From contig CAZEFK010000074.1 in NCBI GenBank assembly GCA_964511405.1, positions 1 through 31,073 on the forward strand: DNA of 31,073 nucleotides, written 5' to 3'. Shown one piece after another: positions 24,276-31,073 of the stretch. The notes beneath the pieces are model-generated. The model searched no databases. It had not been told where the DNA came from and saw only the letters and a program-made list of their open reading frames with translations. Each line of letters starts with the position of its first letter. Position 1 is the first letter of the stretch. Source of the stretch: CAZEFK01 sp964511405 (GTDB taxonomy: Bacteria > Pseudomonadota > Alphaproteobacteria > Elsterales > Elsteraceae). Both the position numbers and the translations under genes were made by a program.

Positions 24276-24908
24276 ATGAGGAACATCGACATCATCGCCC
24301 GGGCGCTGTGGAAGGCCTACAACAACGCCGATCCCGATCTCGACTTCCTGGCCGGCCATCTGGCCACCCAGGAGATCCCCCGGCTGCGCGGCGAAGTCAA
24401 TTACATCCTCAAGGAGCTGGACGGCGAAGGGTTCGCCATCGCCTCGCGCCAGCTGCAGCCCGACGTCCTGGAGCAGGTGCTCCGCGAAGCCCTGCCCAAG
24501 CGGTCGCTGGACAGCGCCGCCTCGCTCGGCGGGGCGTTCCGGGCAATCTATGAGGGCGCGCTGCGCGACTATTGCCGGCCGCTGGCCGATCCGCTGATCC
24601 GCCAGCTGATCGCCACCGGCCTGACCCGCGCCGCCGAAGCCAAGCGCGGCCAGCCCGGTCCGCTGGACCCCTTGGAGCGGCGCGCCGTCGAACGCGCGGC
24701 CGACCTGGTGGTCGAAGACCTGACCGGCGCCGGCTATGTCGCGCTGCCCGGCAAGGCCGTGCCCTCGCAGATCGATGCGTTGCTGAAGGATTCGCGGACC
24801 GCGAGCATCACCCTGGTGTTTGGAGAGGACCGCGCCAATATCGCCAGTCTCTATGGCCGCTTGGTGCAGCGCCAACGTATCATGCCGGCGGCCGCGACGG
24901 CGGCTTAG
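24276..24908 (+). CDS. Hypothetical protein
   Basis: The product has 210 residues and I recognise no family. It is soluble and helix-rich: it begins MRNIDIIARALWKAYNNADPD, has LREALPKRSLDSAASLGGAFRAI in the middle, and a segment TASITLVFGEDRANIASLYGRLVQRQR near the end. No signal peptide, membrane segment or cysteine motif is seen. Its end overlaps the start of the DUF1194 gene by 56 nt, so the two are probably translated from one message. The start follows a weak purine stretch only. Confidence 0.7.
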   Translation: MRNIDIIARALWKAYNNADPDLDFLAGHLATQEIPRLRGEVNYILKELDGEGFAIASRQLQPDVLEQVLREALPKRSLDSAASLGGAFRAIYEGALRDYCRPLADPLIRQLIATGLTRAAEAKRGQPGPLDPLERRAVERAADLVVEDLTGAGYVALPGKAVPSQIDALLKDSRTASITLVFGEDRANIASLYGRLVQRQRIMPAAATAA

Positions 24909-25719
24909 GCTCGCCCTCGCCGCGCTCGGCCTGCTGCTCGGACCGTCGGCTGGCCCGGCGGCGGCCCGGCCGGTCGACGTCGCCCTGGTGCTGGCGCTGG
25001 ATAGCTCGTCCAGCGTCACGCCGAACGAGTTCGAGCTGCAGACCGACGGCTTGGCCGCGGCCTTCCGCAATCCCGCGGTGCGCGCGGCCATCGCCAGCAA
25101 TCCCACCAAGGCCATCGCCGTCATGGTCATGGAGTGGTCGAACGGCGACTTCCAGACGGTCGACATGCCCTGGACGATCGTCGACGGCGACGCCGCCGCC
25201 GATCATTTGGCGGACGACCTGGAAAACCAGTCGCGGCTGGTGTGGGGCGGCGGCACCTCGATCGGCGGCGCCATCGAGTTCGCCCTCGGCCAGCTCAGGC
25301 AGGTGCCGGCCGAACCGCAGCGTCGGGTCATCGACGTCTCCGGCGATGGCCGCCACAACATGGGGCCGAGCCTCGAGGCCGCGCGCGCCCATGCCGCGGC
25401 CGCCGACGTCACCATCAACGGGCTGGCGATGATCAACGAGGAGCCGGACCTGCTGCAGTTCTACCGGCAGTCCGTGATCCTGGGACGGAATGCCTTCGCG
25501 CTGCGCGCCGACGACTATCGTGCCTTTGCCGCCGCCCTGGTCGAGAAGCTGACCCACGAGATCTCCGACGTGCCGATGAGCGCCCTGCCCGGCCCGGTCC
25601 GACTGGCCCGACGGGGGAACCACCCGGCACAAGCCGGCGTTTGCGGCATCGGACATGACGGCGGAGCTGCCGTCTGCGGAACCGGGCGGACCCCTTCGGT
25701 GGGGGCCGGCCCGCCGTAA
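24853..25719 (+). CDS. Secreted DUF1194 (von Willebrand A-like) protein
   Basis: The product has 288 residues from the ATG at 24853; a TTG at 24820 is an alternative. A basic n-region (RRPRRRLRL) and a hydrophobic stretch (about 18-30) ending in GPAAAR form a signal peptide with cleavage near residue 38. The mature protein begins VDVALVLALDSSSSV, where D50 and the following serines form a MIDAS-like DxSxS metal site. Further DUF1194 marks are NPTKAIAVMVMEWS, WGGGTSIGGAIEFA and RRVIDVSGDGRHNMG. It likely binds ligands through a metal ion in the periplasm. After about residue 245 the sequence becomes a low-complexity tail (RRGNHPAQAGVCG...) not expected for the family, which could reflect a frameshift near the end. 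Confidence 0.85.
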   Translation: MAAWCSANVSCRRPRRRLRLALAALGLLLGPSAGPAAARPVDVALVLALDSSSSVTPNEFELQTDGLAAAFRNPAVRAAIASNPTKAIAVMVMEWSNGDFQTVDMPWTIVDGDAAADHLADDLENQSRLVWGGGTSIGGAIEFALGQLRQVPAEPQRRVIDVSGDGRHNMGPSLEAARAHAAAADVTINGLAMINEEPDLLQFYRQSVILGRNAFALRADDYRAFAAALVEKLTHEISDVPMSALPGPVRLARRGNHPAQAGVCGIGHDGGAAVCGTGRTPSVGAGPP

Positions 25720-25722
25720 GGT

Positions 25723-25797
25723 CGACCGCGCCCGGGCGAGGCTGCTCTCCACCCCTCCCCCCGCTGATCGGAGATCATCTTGCTCCGGGCGCGGTCG
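25723..25797. repeat. Perfect 13-bp inverted repeat between convergent genes
   Basis: CGACCGCGCCCGG (25723-25735) and its exact complement CCGGGCGCGGTCG (25785-25797) flank a 49-bp spacer. The whole structure fills the 84-bp gap between the stops of the DUF1194 gene and the convergent glucosidase gene. It may serve both strands as a bidirectional terminator hairpin, or be the ends of a small vanished element. Confidence 0.6.
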
Positions 25798-25803
25798 GCC
25801 GCA

Positions 25804-27402
25804 TCACGCGGCAGCCGCGGCGCGCTGCCCGGCGGCCATGTCGCCCAGCCACCAGCCATAGGGCGGCAGCGACGTCTCGGCGCCCCCGCCGAGGAGCGTC
25901 GGCGCCGGCGGCTCGAACGCCACCGCCGATGGGGTTGGGTTGACCACGATGGCGATGCTCTCGTCGCCGGCCTCGCGCACGAGGCCGATGAGCGGTGCGG
26001 CGAGTTCGAGCCGCCGGAAGCTGCCGATGCGCAGCGACGGCCGGGTCCGGCGCCAGGCCAGGAAGCTGCGGGCGAAGTTGAGCACCGAGCGGGGATCGCG
26101 GTCCTGGACGGCGACCGACATCCGGCGATGGCGGGGATCGACCGGCAGCCACGGCGTGCCGGCCGTGAAGCCGGCATGGGGCGCGGCGTCGGTCCAGGGC
26201 ATCGGCGTGCGCGCGCCGTCGCGCCCCGGGAACACTGGCGCGAACGCAGCGCCGAAGGGGTCGCGGCGCTGGTCGGCGGCCAGCACGCCGTCGGCCAGTC
26301 CAAGTTCTTCGCCCTGATACAGCAGGACCGACCCGCGCAGGGTGAACAGCAGCACCAGCAGCAGCTTGGCGAGCCGGGGGTCGGGATCGGCCCCGCCCCA
26401 CCGGCCGGCGGCGCGGGCCACGTCATGGGTGGTCAGCGCCCAGGCCAGCCAGCCGTCGCCGATGTCGCGGTCGGCCTCGGCCGCCACATCAAGCAGACGC
26501 CCGGCGTCGAACGGATCCTTCAGGCCGCGCATGCTGTAGGCCAGGTGCAGACGGTGCTCCGCCGCCGAGGTGTAGGCGCCGCACTGCCCATGGGCGCCGG
26601 CCTCGCTGGACACCTCGCCCAGCGCCACGCGCCCGGGATAGTCATCGAGCACGCCGCGGATCGCGTCCAGGATCCGCAGGCCGTCGGGATGGCGCATGTC
26701 GTGGACGTGCTGCTGCGCCCGGAACGGATTGGCCGGTGCTGCGCCCTGGTCCGCCGCCGGAGGATTGTCGGCCAGCCCCGGGTCATGGGCCAGGAAATCG
26801 ATCGCATCGAGCCGGAAGCCGTCGCAACCGCGATCGAGCCAGAAGCGCGCGACCGCCAGCTGCGCCGCCAGAACCTCGGGGTTGCGCAGGTTGAGCTTGG
26901 GCTGGCTGGCCAGGAACGGGTGCAGGTAGTATTGCCGGCGCGCCGCGTTCCAGCTCCAGGCGCTGCCGCCGAACACCGATAGCCAGTTGTTCGGCGGCGC
27001 CCCGTCCGGCTTGGGATCCGCCCACACATACCAGTCGGCCTTGTCACTGGTGCGGCCGGCGCGGCTGGCCAGGAACCAGGGATGGGCCGCCGCGGTATGG
27101 CACCAGACCATGTCGAGCAGCACCTTCAGGCCGCGCTGATGCGCCGCGGCGATCACGCGCTCCGCCTGGCACAGGCTGCCCATCCGCTCGTCGACGGCGC
27201 AGTGGTCGGCGATGTCGTAGCCGAAGTCGGCCATGGGCGAGCGATAGAAGGGGCTGAGCCAGATCCCGTCGACGCCGAGGCTGGCGACATGGTCGAGCCC
27301 GGCCTCGACCCCGGCCAGGTCGCCCCAGCCGTCCCCGTCGCTGTCCCGAAAGCTCAAGGGGTAGATCTGATAGAAGACAGCGCCGCGCCACCACTCCTGC
27401 AT
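25804..27402 (-). CDS. GH13 alpha-glucosidase / alpha-amylase family enzyme
   Basis: The product has 532 residues. It starts WWRGAVFYQIYPLSFRDSDGDG, the usual opening of alpha-glucosidases (GH13 subfamily 23-like). Region I is DMVWCHT (97-103). Region II GFRLDAIDF has nucleophile Asp199, region III LGEVSSE has acid/base Glu263, and region IV THDVAR has the stabilising Asp327. The three catalytic carboxylates are therefore present. The usual Asn of region I (xNH) is Cys101 and the Asn of region IV (NHD) is Thr325, which is unusual. It probably hydrolyses alpha-1,4 or alpha-1,6 oligosaccharides or makes glucosides, in the cytoplasm because no signal peptide is seen. An AGGGA site precedes the ATG at 27402. 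Confidence 0.92.
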   Translation of the reverse strand: MQEWWRGAVFYQIYPLSFRDSDGDGWGDLAGVEAGLDHVASLGVDGIWLSPFYRSPMADFGYDIADHCAVDERMGSLCQAERVIAAAHQRGLKVLLDMVWCHTAAAHPWFLASRAGRTSDKADWYVWADPKPDGAPPNNWLSVFGGSAWSWNAARRQYYLHPFLASQPKLNLRNPEVLAAQLAVARFWLDRGCDGFRLDAIDFLAHDPGLADNPPAADQGAAPANPFRAQQHVHDMRHPDGLRILDAIRGVLDDYPGRVALGEVSSEAGAHGQCGAYTSAAEHRLHLAYSMRGLKDPFDAGRLLDVAAEADRDIGDGWLAWALTTHDVARAAGRWGGADPDPRLAKLLLVLLFTLRGSVLLYQGEELGLADGVLAADQRRDPFGAAFAPVFPGRDGARTPMPWTDAAPHAGFTAGTPWLPVDPRHRRMSVAVQDRDPRSVLNFARSFLAWRRTRPSLRIGSFRRLELAAPLIGLVREAGDESIAIVVNPTPSAVAFEPPAPTLLGGGAETSLPPYGWWLGDMAAGQRAAAAA

Positions 27403-27427
27403 CCGAATGTCCCTTCGGCGGTTTTTT
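27403..27427. promoter_or_regulatory. Hairpin over the glucosidase ribosome site, with a T-run on the plus strand
   Basis: CCGAA (27403-27407) pairs with TTCGG (27414-27418) around the sequence that contains the glucosidase ribosome site on the minus strand. On the plus strand the stem is followed by CGG and six T residues, an intrinsic-terminator-like layout. The stem is only 5 bp, so either role is tentative. Confidence 0.3.
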
Positions 27428-27504
27428 CAGGAAATTTCGCCGTCGCCTGAACCCGGGCCCGGTGCTGGGCGTCCTATGTCGGACTCGGCCGAGGTGGGAC
27501 GGAG

Positions 27505-27522
27505 CGCCGGGTAGACCCGGCG
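27505..27522. repeat. 8-bp inverted repeat in the glucosidase / response-regulator divergent region
   Basis: CGCCGGGT-AG-ACCCGGCG is a perfect inverted repeat located 103 bp before the glucosidase start and 78 bp before the response-regulator start. It suits an operator serving one or both divergent genes. Confidence 0.5.
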
Positions 27523-27599
27523 GCGCAGTCAGGGCATCATACCGGCGGTTCTCATATGGTTAACGCGGCTCGATAAACCAGACTAAGCGGATCGACAGG

Positions 27600-27977
27600 A
27601 TGAAACGGCACCAGGCCCGGGTTCTGATCGTCGAGGACGAGGCGGTAACCGCGTTGGACATGCGCGCAACGCTGGAAGGCATGGGCGTTGCCGTGGTCGG
27701 GATCGTGGGGTCGGCCGAAGCGGCACTGCGGGCAATCGCCGCCGAACGCCCGCACCTGGTGCTGCTGGACCTGTCGCTAGCCGGCGAGTTTGCCGGGGTC
27801 GAGCTGGCGCGCACGATCGGCCGATCGGGGATCCCCGTGCTGTTCTGTTCCGGCCACCTGGGTGACGGCGCCGTCGCGGCGCTGCAGGACATCGAAGCCG
27901 CCGGCTGGCTCGCCAAGCCCTTCTATCCGGTGAACCTGCGCGAAACCGTCGCCGCCGCCCTCGAAGCCCTGCCCTGA
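27600..27977 (+). CDS. Single-domain response regulator
   Basis: The product has 125 residues made only of a CheY-like receiver domain. The acidic pocket is EDE (12-14), the phospho-acceptor is Asp57 in LLDLSL, the switch residue is Ser84 in FCSG, and Lys106 is in AKPF. There is no output domain, so it would signal by protein contact or act in a phosphorelay. The KPF and HLGDGAV segments resemble receivers associated with alphaproteobacterial HWE/HisKA_2 kinases. No kinase gene is adjacent. It ends where the DUF445 frame could begin (CTGA). Confidence 0.92.
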   Translation: MKRHQARVLIVEDEAVTALDMRATLEGMGVAVVGIVGSAEAALRAIAAERPHLVLLDLSLAGEFAGVELARTIGRSGIPVLFCSGHLGDGAVAALQDIEAAGWLAKPFYPVNLRETVAAALEALP

Positions 27978-28042
27978 CCCGGCCGGCCGACCGCGGCGCC
28001 CGGCCTTCGGCGCAGAGCGAACATGCCGCGGCGTTCCGGCGC

Positions 28043-29257
28043 ATGCACCGGGTCGCGACCGGCCTGCTGGCGGCCATGGTCGTGCTCTATGTCGCGGCCA
28101 GCCTGATCCGGCCGGCCGATCCCGTGGCCACCGCCGTACTTGCGGCGATCCGCGCCTTCGCCGAGGCCGCCACCGTCGGCGCCTGCGCCGACTGGTTCGC
28201 GGTCACGGCCCTGTTCCGCCGGCCGTTCGGCCTGCCGATCCCGCACACGGCGATCATCCCGCGCAACAAGGACCGGATCGGCCGCGGCATGGGCCGCTTC
28301 ATCGAGGCCAATTTCCTGGCCCCCGACGTGGTGCGGCAGAAGCTGGGCAGCCTCGACATCGCCGGCCGCCTGGCCGACCGGCTGTCCGATGCGGACCAGC
28401 GCCGGCGGCTCGCATCGCGGGTCGCCGACATGGTCCCGGTGGTGATCGAAGGGTTCGGCGACGCCCCCTTCCAGCGCTTCGTGCGGGCGGTGGCCGGCGA
28501 CCAGTTGCGCGCCCTGCCCGCCGCCACGCTGGCGGGGCGGGCCTTGACCGCCGTGCTGGCCGGCGGCCATCACCAGCGGCTGCTCGATCGCCTGATCGAC
28601 GTCCTGCGTCCGGTGCTGGACAACAGCGCGCCGCTCCTGAAGGAGCGGATCGCCGAACGGACATCGTGGTGGATGCCCCACTTCGTCGACGAGCGGATTG
28701 CCCGGGCCCTGATGACCGGCATGCACGACCTGCTGGTCGAGCTGGCCGATCCCGGGCATCCGTGGCGCCGGCGCGCCGACGTTCTGTTGGCCCAGCTGGC
28801 CGAGGACCTGGACCGCGATCCCGAACTCGCCGGCCGCTGCGAAGCGATCAAGCTGCAGATCATCGACAGCCCCGCCGTCCAGGGCTACCTGGGCGAGCTG
28901 TGGGCCGGCGCGCGCACCCGCATCCTGGCCGACCTGGCCACGGCCGAGGGCGAAACCCGGGTCTGGATCCACACCATCCTGGCGACCGTGGCCGACCGCC
29001 TGGCCGGCGATGCCCAGCTGCGCAGCAGCGTCAATCGCTGGATCACGCTGATGGTGCTGCGGCAGGTCGTGCCCTATCGCCGCGAGATCGGCGACTTCAT
29101 CGCGGGCGTGGTCCGCCGCTGGGATACCGCCACCCTGGTGACCAAGCTGGAAGAGCGGGTCGGCCGCGACCTGCAGTACATCCGGATCAACGGCGCGCTG
29201 GTGGGCGGCCTGGTCGGCCTGGCAATCCACCTGCTGGGCCGCCTTGGTGGCCTTTAG
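28043..29257 (+). CDS. DUF445 family membrane protein
   Basis: The product has 404 residues from the ATG at 28043. An N-terminal membrane segment (RVATGLLAAMVVLYVAASL) is followed by the conserved AFAEAATVGACADWFAVTALFRRP and IPHTAIIPRNKDRIGRGMG, then a long helical region, and ends with a second membrane segment (GALVGGLVGLAIHLL). This is the standard DUF445 layout, anchored at both ends; function is unknown. The frame is open upstream and encodes AQSEHAAAFRRM, which looks like the true family N-terminus. That would need a CTG start at 27974 overlapping the response-regulator stop as CTGA. The ATG is the conservative choice. Confidence 0.88.
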   Translation: MHRVATGLLAAMVVLYVAASLIRPADPVATAVLAAIRAFAEAATVGACADWFAVTALFRRPFGLPIPHTAIIPRNKDRIGRGMGRFIEANFLAPDVVRQKLGSLDIAGRLADRLSDADQRRRLASRVADMVPVVIEGFGDAPFQRFVRAVAGDQLRALPAATLAGRALTAVLAGGHHQRLLDRLIDVLRPVLDNSAPLLKERIAERTSWWMPHFVDERIARALMTGMHDLLVELADPGHPWRRRADVLLAQLAEDLDRDPELAGRCEAIKLQIIDSPAVQGYLGELWAGARTRILADLATAEGETRVWIHTILATVADRLAGDAQLRSSVNRWITLMVLRQVVPYRREIGDFIAGVVRRWDTATLVTKLEERVGRDLQYIRINGALVGGLVGLAIHLLGRLGGL

Positions 29258-29273
29258 GGGGCGGCCTTTAGGG
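29249..29273 (+). repeat. Short tandem duplication at the end of the DUF445 gene
   Basis: GGCCTTTAGGG occurs at 29249-29259 and again at 29263-29273, a 14-bp period. The first copy holds the stop codon of the DUF445 gene. It looks like a recent slippage duplication. Confidence 0.6.
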
Positions 29274-29278
29274 AAAGC

Positions 29279-29355
29279 TGGGGCGAGCGACCGGACTCGA
29301 ACCGGCGACATTTCGGACCACAACCGAACGCTCTACCAACTGAGCTACGCCCGCC
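29279..29355 (-). tRNA. tRNA-His (anticodon GTG)
   Basis: Acceptor stem GCGGGCG/CGCTCGC carries one G-U pair. The extra G at position -1 (29355) opposite the discriminator C is the tRNA-His identity mark. The anticodon stem is TTCGG/CCGAA with loop TTGTGGT (anticodon GTG). The T arm GCCGG-TTCGAGT-CCGGT and an encoded CCA are present. Confidence 0.97.
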
Positions 29356-29442
29356 AGCGAGCAGCGGGTGTAACCGGCAGGCCGCACCCCGTCAAGCGCC
29401 ATGTCGCGCGGCGCGATGCGGCGGCCAAGCGAGCGCGGAATA

Positions 29443-29460
29443 GGCGGACGCCGCTTTTTT
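29443..29460 (+). terminator. Weak intrinsic terminator-like site upstream of glnB
   Basis: GCGG-ACG-CCGC (29444-29454) is followed directly by six T residues (29455-29460). The stem is only 4 bp, so this is tentative. A 7-bp stem TAGGCAG-CAAT-CTGCCTA follows at 29460-29477. Confidence 0.3.
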
Positions 29461-29540
29461 AGGCAGCAATCTGCCTAGCGCCAAGGCAGCGACCGGCGGT
29501 AGGCTTGGGCTCTGCGGCTCGCCGCCATGGGACTGGGCCG

Positions 29541-29555
29541 TGGCACGCGCCATGC
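29541..29555 (+). promoter_or_regulatory. Sigma-54 type promoter of glnB
   Basis: TGGCACGCGCCATGC matches the -24/-12 consensus TGGCACG-N4-TTGC with one mismatch and exact GG-to-GC spacing. It lies 66 bp upstream of the glnB start, leaving about 54 nt of leader. Nitrogen-regulated sigma-54 promoters before glnBA are well known in Azospirillum and related bacteria. I see no convincing NtrC site upstream. Confidence 0.7.
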
Positions 29556-29620
29556 GTTCGGCGTGGGCGCCATCGGCGCAGCATGATGGCCGCAGACGCT
29601 TGAAGGATTGAGCCAAAGCG

Positions 29621-29959
29621 ATGAAGAAGGTCGAAGCGATCATCAAGCCGTTCAAGCTTGACGAGGTTAAGGAGGCCCTGCACGAGGTCGGGATCCAAGG
29701 GATCACCGTCACCGAGGCCAAGGGATTCGGCCGCCAGAAGGGCCATACCGAGCTGTATCGGGGCGCCGAGTACGTGGTCGACTTCCTGCCCAAGGTGAAG
29801 ATCGAGATCGTCATGGAAGACGCGATGGTCGAGCGCGCGGTCGAGGCCATCCAGCAGGCGGCCCACACCGGCCGGATCGGCGACGGCAAGATTTTCGTGA
29901 CGCCCATCGAAGAGGCGGTGCGCATCCGGACCGGAGAGCGCGGCGCCGAAGCGATTTGA
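29621..29959 (+). CDS. glnB: Nitrogen regulatory protein P-II
   Basis: The product has 112 residues, the standard length. The opening MKKVEAIIKPFKLDEVKEAL, the T-loop LYRGAEYVVDFLPK with the uridylylated Tyr51, and the C-loop TGRIGDGKIFVTPIEEAVRIRTGE are all intact. The trimer binds ATP/ADP and 2-oxoglutarate, reports the carbon-nitrogen balance, and controls GlnE adenylylation of glutamine synthetase, NtrB and AmtB. Its place directly upstream of glnA supports glnB over glnK, which usually precedes amtB. A sigma-54 promoter lies upstream and the spacing to glnA is 191 bp. Confidence 0.97.
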   Translation: MKKVEAIIKPFKLDEVKEALHEVGIQGITVTEAKGFGRQKGHTELYRGAEYVVDFLPKVKIEIVMEDAMVERAVEAIQQAAHTGRIGDGKIFVTPIEEAVRIRTGERGAEAI

Positions 29960-30067
29960 CGGGCTTGCCCGTCCAGCCACCGGCTTCGGCGTCCCGGCCG
30001 GAGCCTCCCTGTTCGCGGCTTCGGGCCGACGGTCGGCGGGCTTGCCGCCCCGGCGCGGTCGGGCTAA

Positions 30068-30081
30068 AAGTCGCGCGACTT
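30068..30081. promoter_or_regulatory. Perfect 14-bp palindrome between glnB and glnA
   Basis: AAGTCGCGCGACTT is a perfect palindrome 70 bp before the glnA start. It could be an operator for a regulator of a separate glnA promoter. Confidence 0.45.
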
Positions 30082-30087
30082 CGAGCC

Positions 30088-30109
30088 GGCGCCGCGGGAG
30101 CGCGGCGCC
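30088..30109 (+). promoter_or_regulatory. 9-bp stem-loop in the glnB-glnA gap
   Basis: GGCGCCGCG (30088-30096) pairs perfectly with CGCGGCGCC (30101-30109) around a 4-nt loop (GGAG). No T-run follows. It could be an RNA processing or stability element that sets the glnB to glnA ratio, or a partial terminator. Confidence 0.45.
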
Positions 30110-30150
30110 TTACCGCTGCTTTAGTCAGCGCCTGAAGACGGAAGAAACGA

Positions 30151-31073
30151 ATGTCCGATCCCAAGAAGATCCTTGAGATGATCAAGGAAAACGACGTCAA
30201 GTATGTCGATTTCCGCTTCACCGACCCGCGCGGCAAGTGGCAGCATACGGCCCAGCACGTCAGCACCGTCGACGAGGACATGCTGACCGATGGCATCATG
30301 TTCGACGGCTCGTCGATCGCCGGCTGGAAGGCGATCAATGAGAGCGACATGACGCTGAAGCCTGATCTCGACACCGCGTTCATGGACCCGTTCGCGGCGC
30401 AGCCGCAGCTGGTGCTGGTCTGCGACGTGCTGGAGCCGTCGACCAACCAGCCCTACAGCCGCGATCCCCGCTCGACCGCCAAGCGCGCCGAGGCCTATCT
30501 CAAGGCCAGCGGCATCGGCGACACCGCCTTCTTCGGGCCCGAGGCCGAGTTCTTCGTCTTCGACGACGTCCGCTTCAAGACCGACATGCACCAGGGCTAT
30601 TATTTCCTGGACAGCGAGGAAGGCCCCTACAACAGCGGCCGCGAGTATGACGACGGCAACCTCGGCCACCGGCCGTCGATCAAGGGCGGCTACTTCCCGG
30701 TGGCGCCGACCGACAGTGCCGGCGACTTGCGCGCCGAGATGCTGAGCACGCTGGCCGACATGGGCGTCGAAGTCGAGAAGCACCACCATGAGGTGGCGCC
30801 CAGCCAGCATGAGCTGGGCATCAAGTTTTCGACGTTGGTCAAGATGGCCGACGCCATGCAGAAATATAAGTATTCGGTGCACAACGTCGCCGCCAGCTAC
30901 GGCAAGTCGGCGACCTTCATGCCGAAGCCGATCTACAAGGACAACGGCTCGGGCATGCACTGCCACCAGTCGATCTGGAAGGAAGGCAAGCCGTTGTTCG
31001 CCGGCAACAAGTACGCCGGACTCTCGGACATGTGCCTGCACTACATCGCCGGCATCATCAAGCACGCCAAGGC
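30151..31073 (+). CDS. glnA: Glutamine synthetase type I, 5' part (runs off the window)
   Basis: The first 307 residues of about 469 are present. Recognisable parts are the N-terminal beta-grasp domain (VKYVDFRFTDPRGKWQH), MFDGSSIAGW, the metal-site segment GPEAEFFVFD, HHHEVAPSQHELGIKF, and the catalytic signature FMPKPIYKDNGSGMHCHQS. The enzyme forms glutamine from glutamate, ammonia and ATP as a cytoplasmic dodecamer. The adenylylation site (near residue 400) lies outside the window. The ATG at 30151 has a GGAAG stretch upstream. It is controlled together with glnB, likely from the sigma-54 promoter at 29541. Confidence 0.98.
   Translation, partial: MSDPKKILEMIKENDVKYVDFRFTDPRGKWQHTAQHVSTVDEDMLTDGIMFDGSSIAGWKAINESDMTLKPDLDTAFMDPFAAQPQLVLVCDVLEPSTNQPYSRDPRSTAKRAEAYLKASGIGDTAFFGPEAEFFVFDDVRFKTDMHQGYYFLDSEEGPYNSGREYDDGNLGHRPSIKGGYFPVAPTDSAGDLRAEMLSTLADMGVEVEKHHHEVAPSQHELGIKFSTLVKMADAMQKYKYSVHNVAASYGKSATFMPKPIYKDNGSGMHCHQSIWKEGKPLFAGNKYAGLSDMCLHYIAGIIKHAK

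Noticed and set aside
27923..29323. Long minus-strand frame opposite the DUF445 gene
   Set aside because: It runs through tRNA-His and has no family features; the DUF445 protein on the plus strand explains the region.

Overview
The window comes from a high-GC alphaproteobacterium, most likely Rhodospirillales-like. The markers are a glnB-glnA nitrogen pair behind a sigma-54 type promoter, nudK, a fused NAD(P)H-hydrate repair enzyme, DUF1194, DUF445 and DUF4112 proteins, and very GC-rich coding DNA on the right side. Two blocks of different character meet near position 16,060.

Left block (1-16,060) is an accessory, defence-type region with visibly lower GC. One tightly coupled minus-strand operon (14851 down to about 52) encodes a giant DEAD/DEAH helicase with a DUF1998-type C-terminus, a DrmD-like SNF2 helicase, a large Eco57I/DrmMI-like adenine DNA methyltransferase, an SMC/Rad50-like ATPase with a zinc hook, and the N-terminal half of what looks like an HNH endonuclease. 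Junctions are 3-nt gaps or 4-17 nt overlaps. The last gene appears to be cut by the end of an insertion sequence at the window edge (1-51). The gene set resembles DISARM class 1 (DrmD, DrmMI) and the helicase-methylase-ATPase type of candidate defence locus, but it is not canonical DISARM: no separate drmA/drmB and no PLD-type drmC are seen. Upstream lie a 553-bp gene-poor stretch and an excisionase-type antitoxin gene whose usual PIN-toxin partner is missing.

Right block (16,062-31,073) is ordinary chromosome. It begins with tRNA-Thr(GGT). A minus-strand group nudK - LysR regulator - DUF4112 membrane protein follows; the LysR frame has no standard start codon. Next come a hypothetical protein, a TauE/SafE permease, tRNA-Leu(TAG), a small hypothetical protein, and nnr on the opposite strand. 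Then come an aldehyde dehydrogenase and an SDR oxidoreductase in one likely operon, a hypothetical protein overlapping a secreted DUF1194 protein, a GH13 glucosidase (minus), a single-domain response regulator, a DUF445 membrane protein, tRNA-His(GTG), and glnB followed by glnA, which runs off the window end.

The defence operon presumably works as one complex or pathway: the methylase marks or senses self DNA, the two helicases and the ATPase handle non-self DNA, and the HNH protein, if intact elsewhere, would cut it. This is inferred from domains and gene coupling only. The right block contains several perfect inverted repeats at regulatory positions, listed below.
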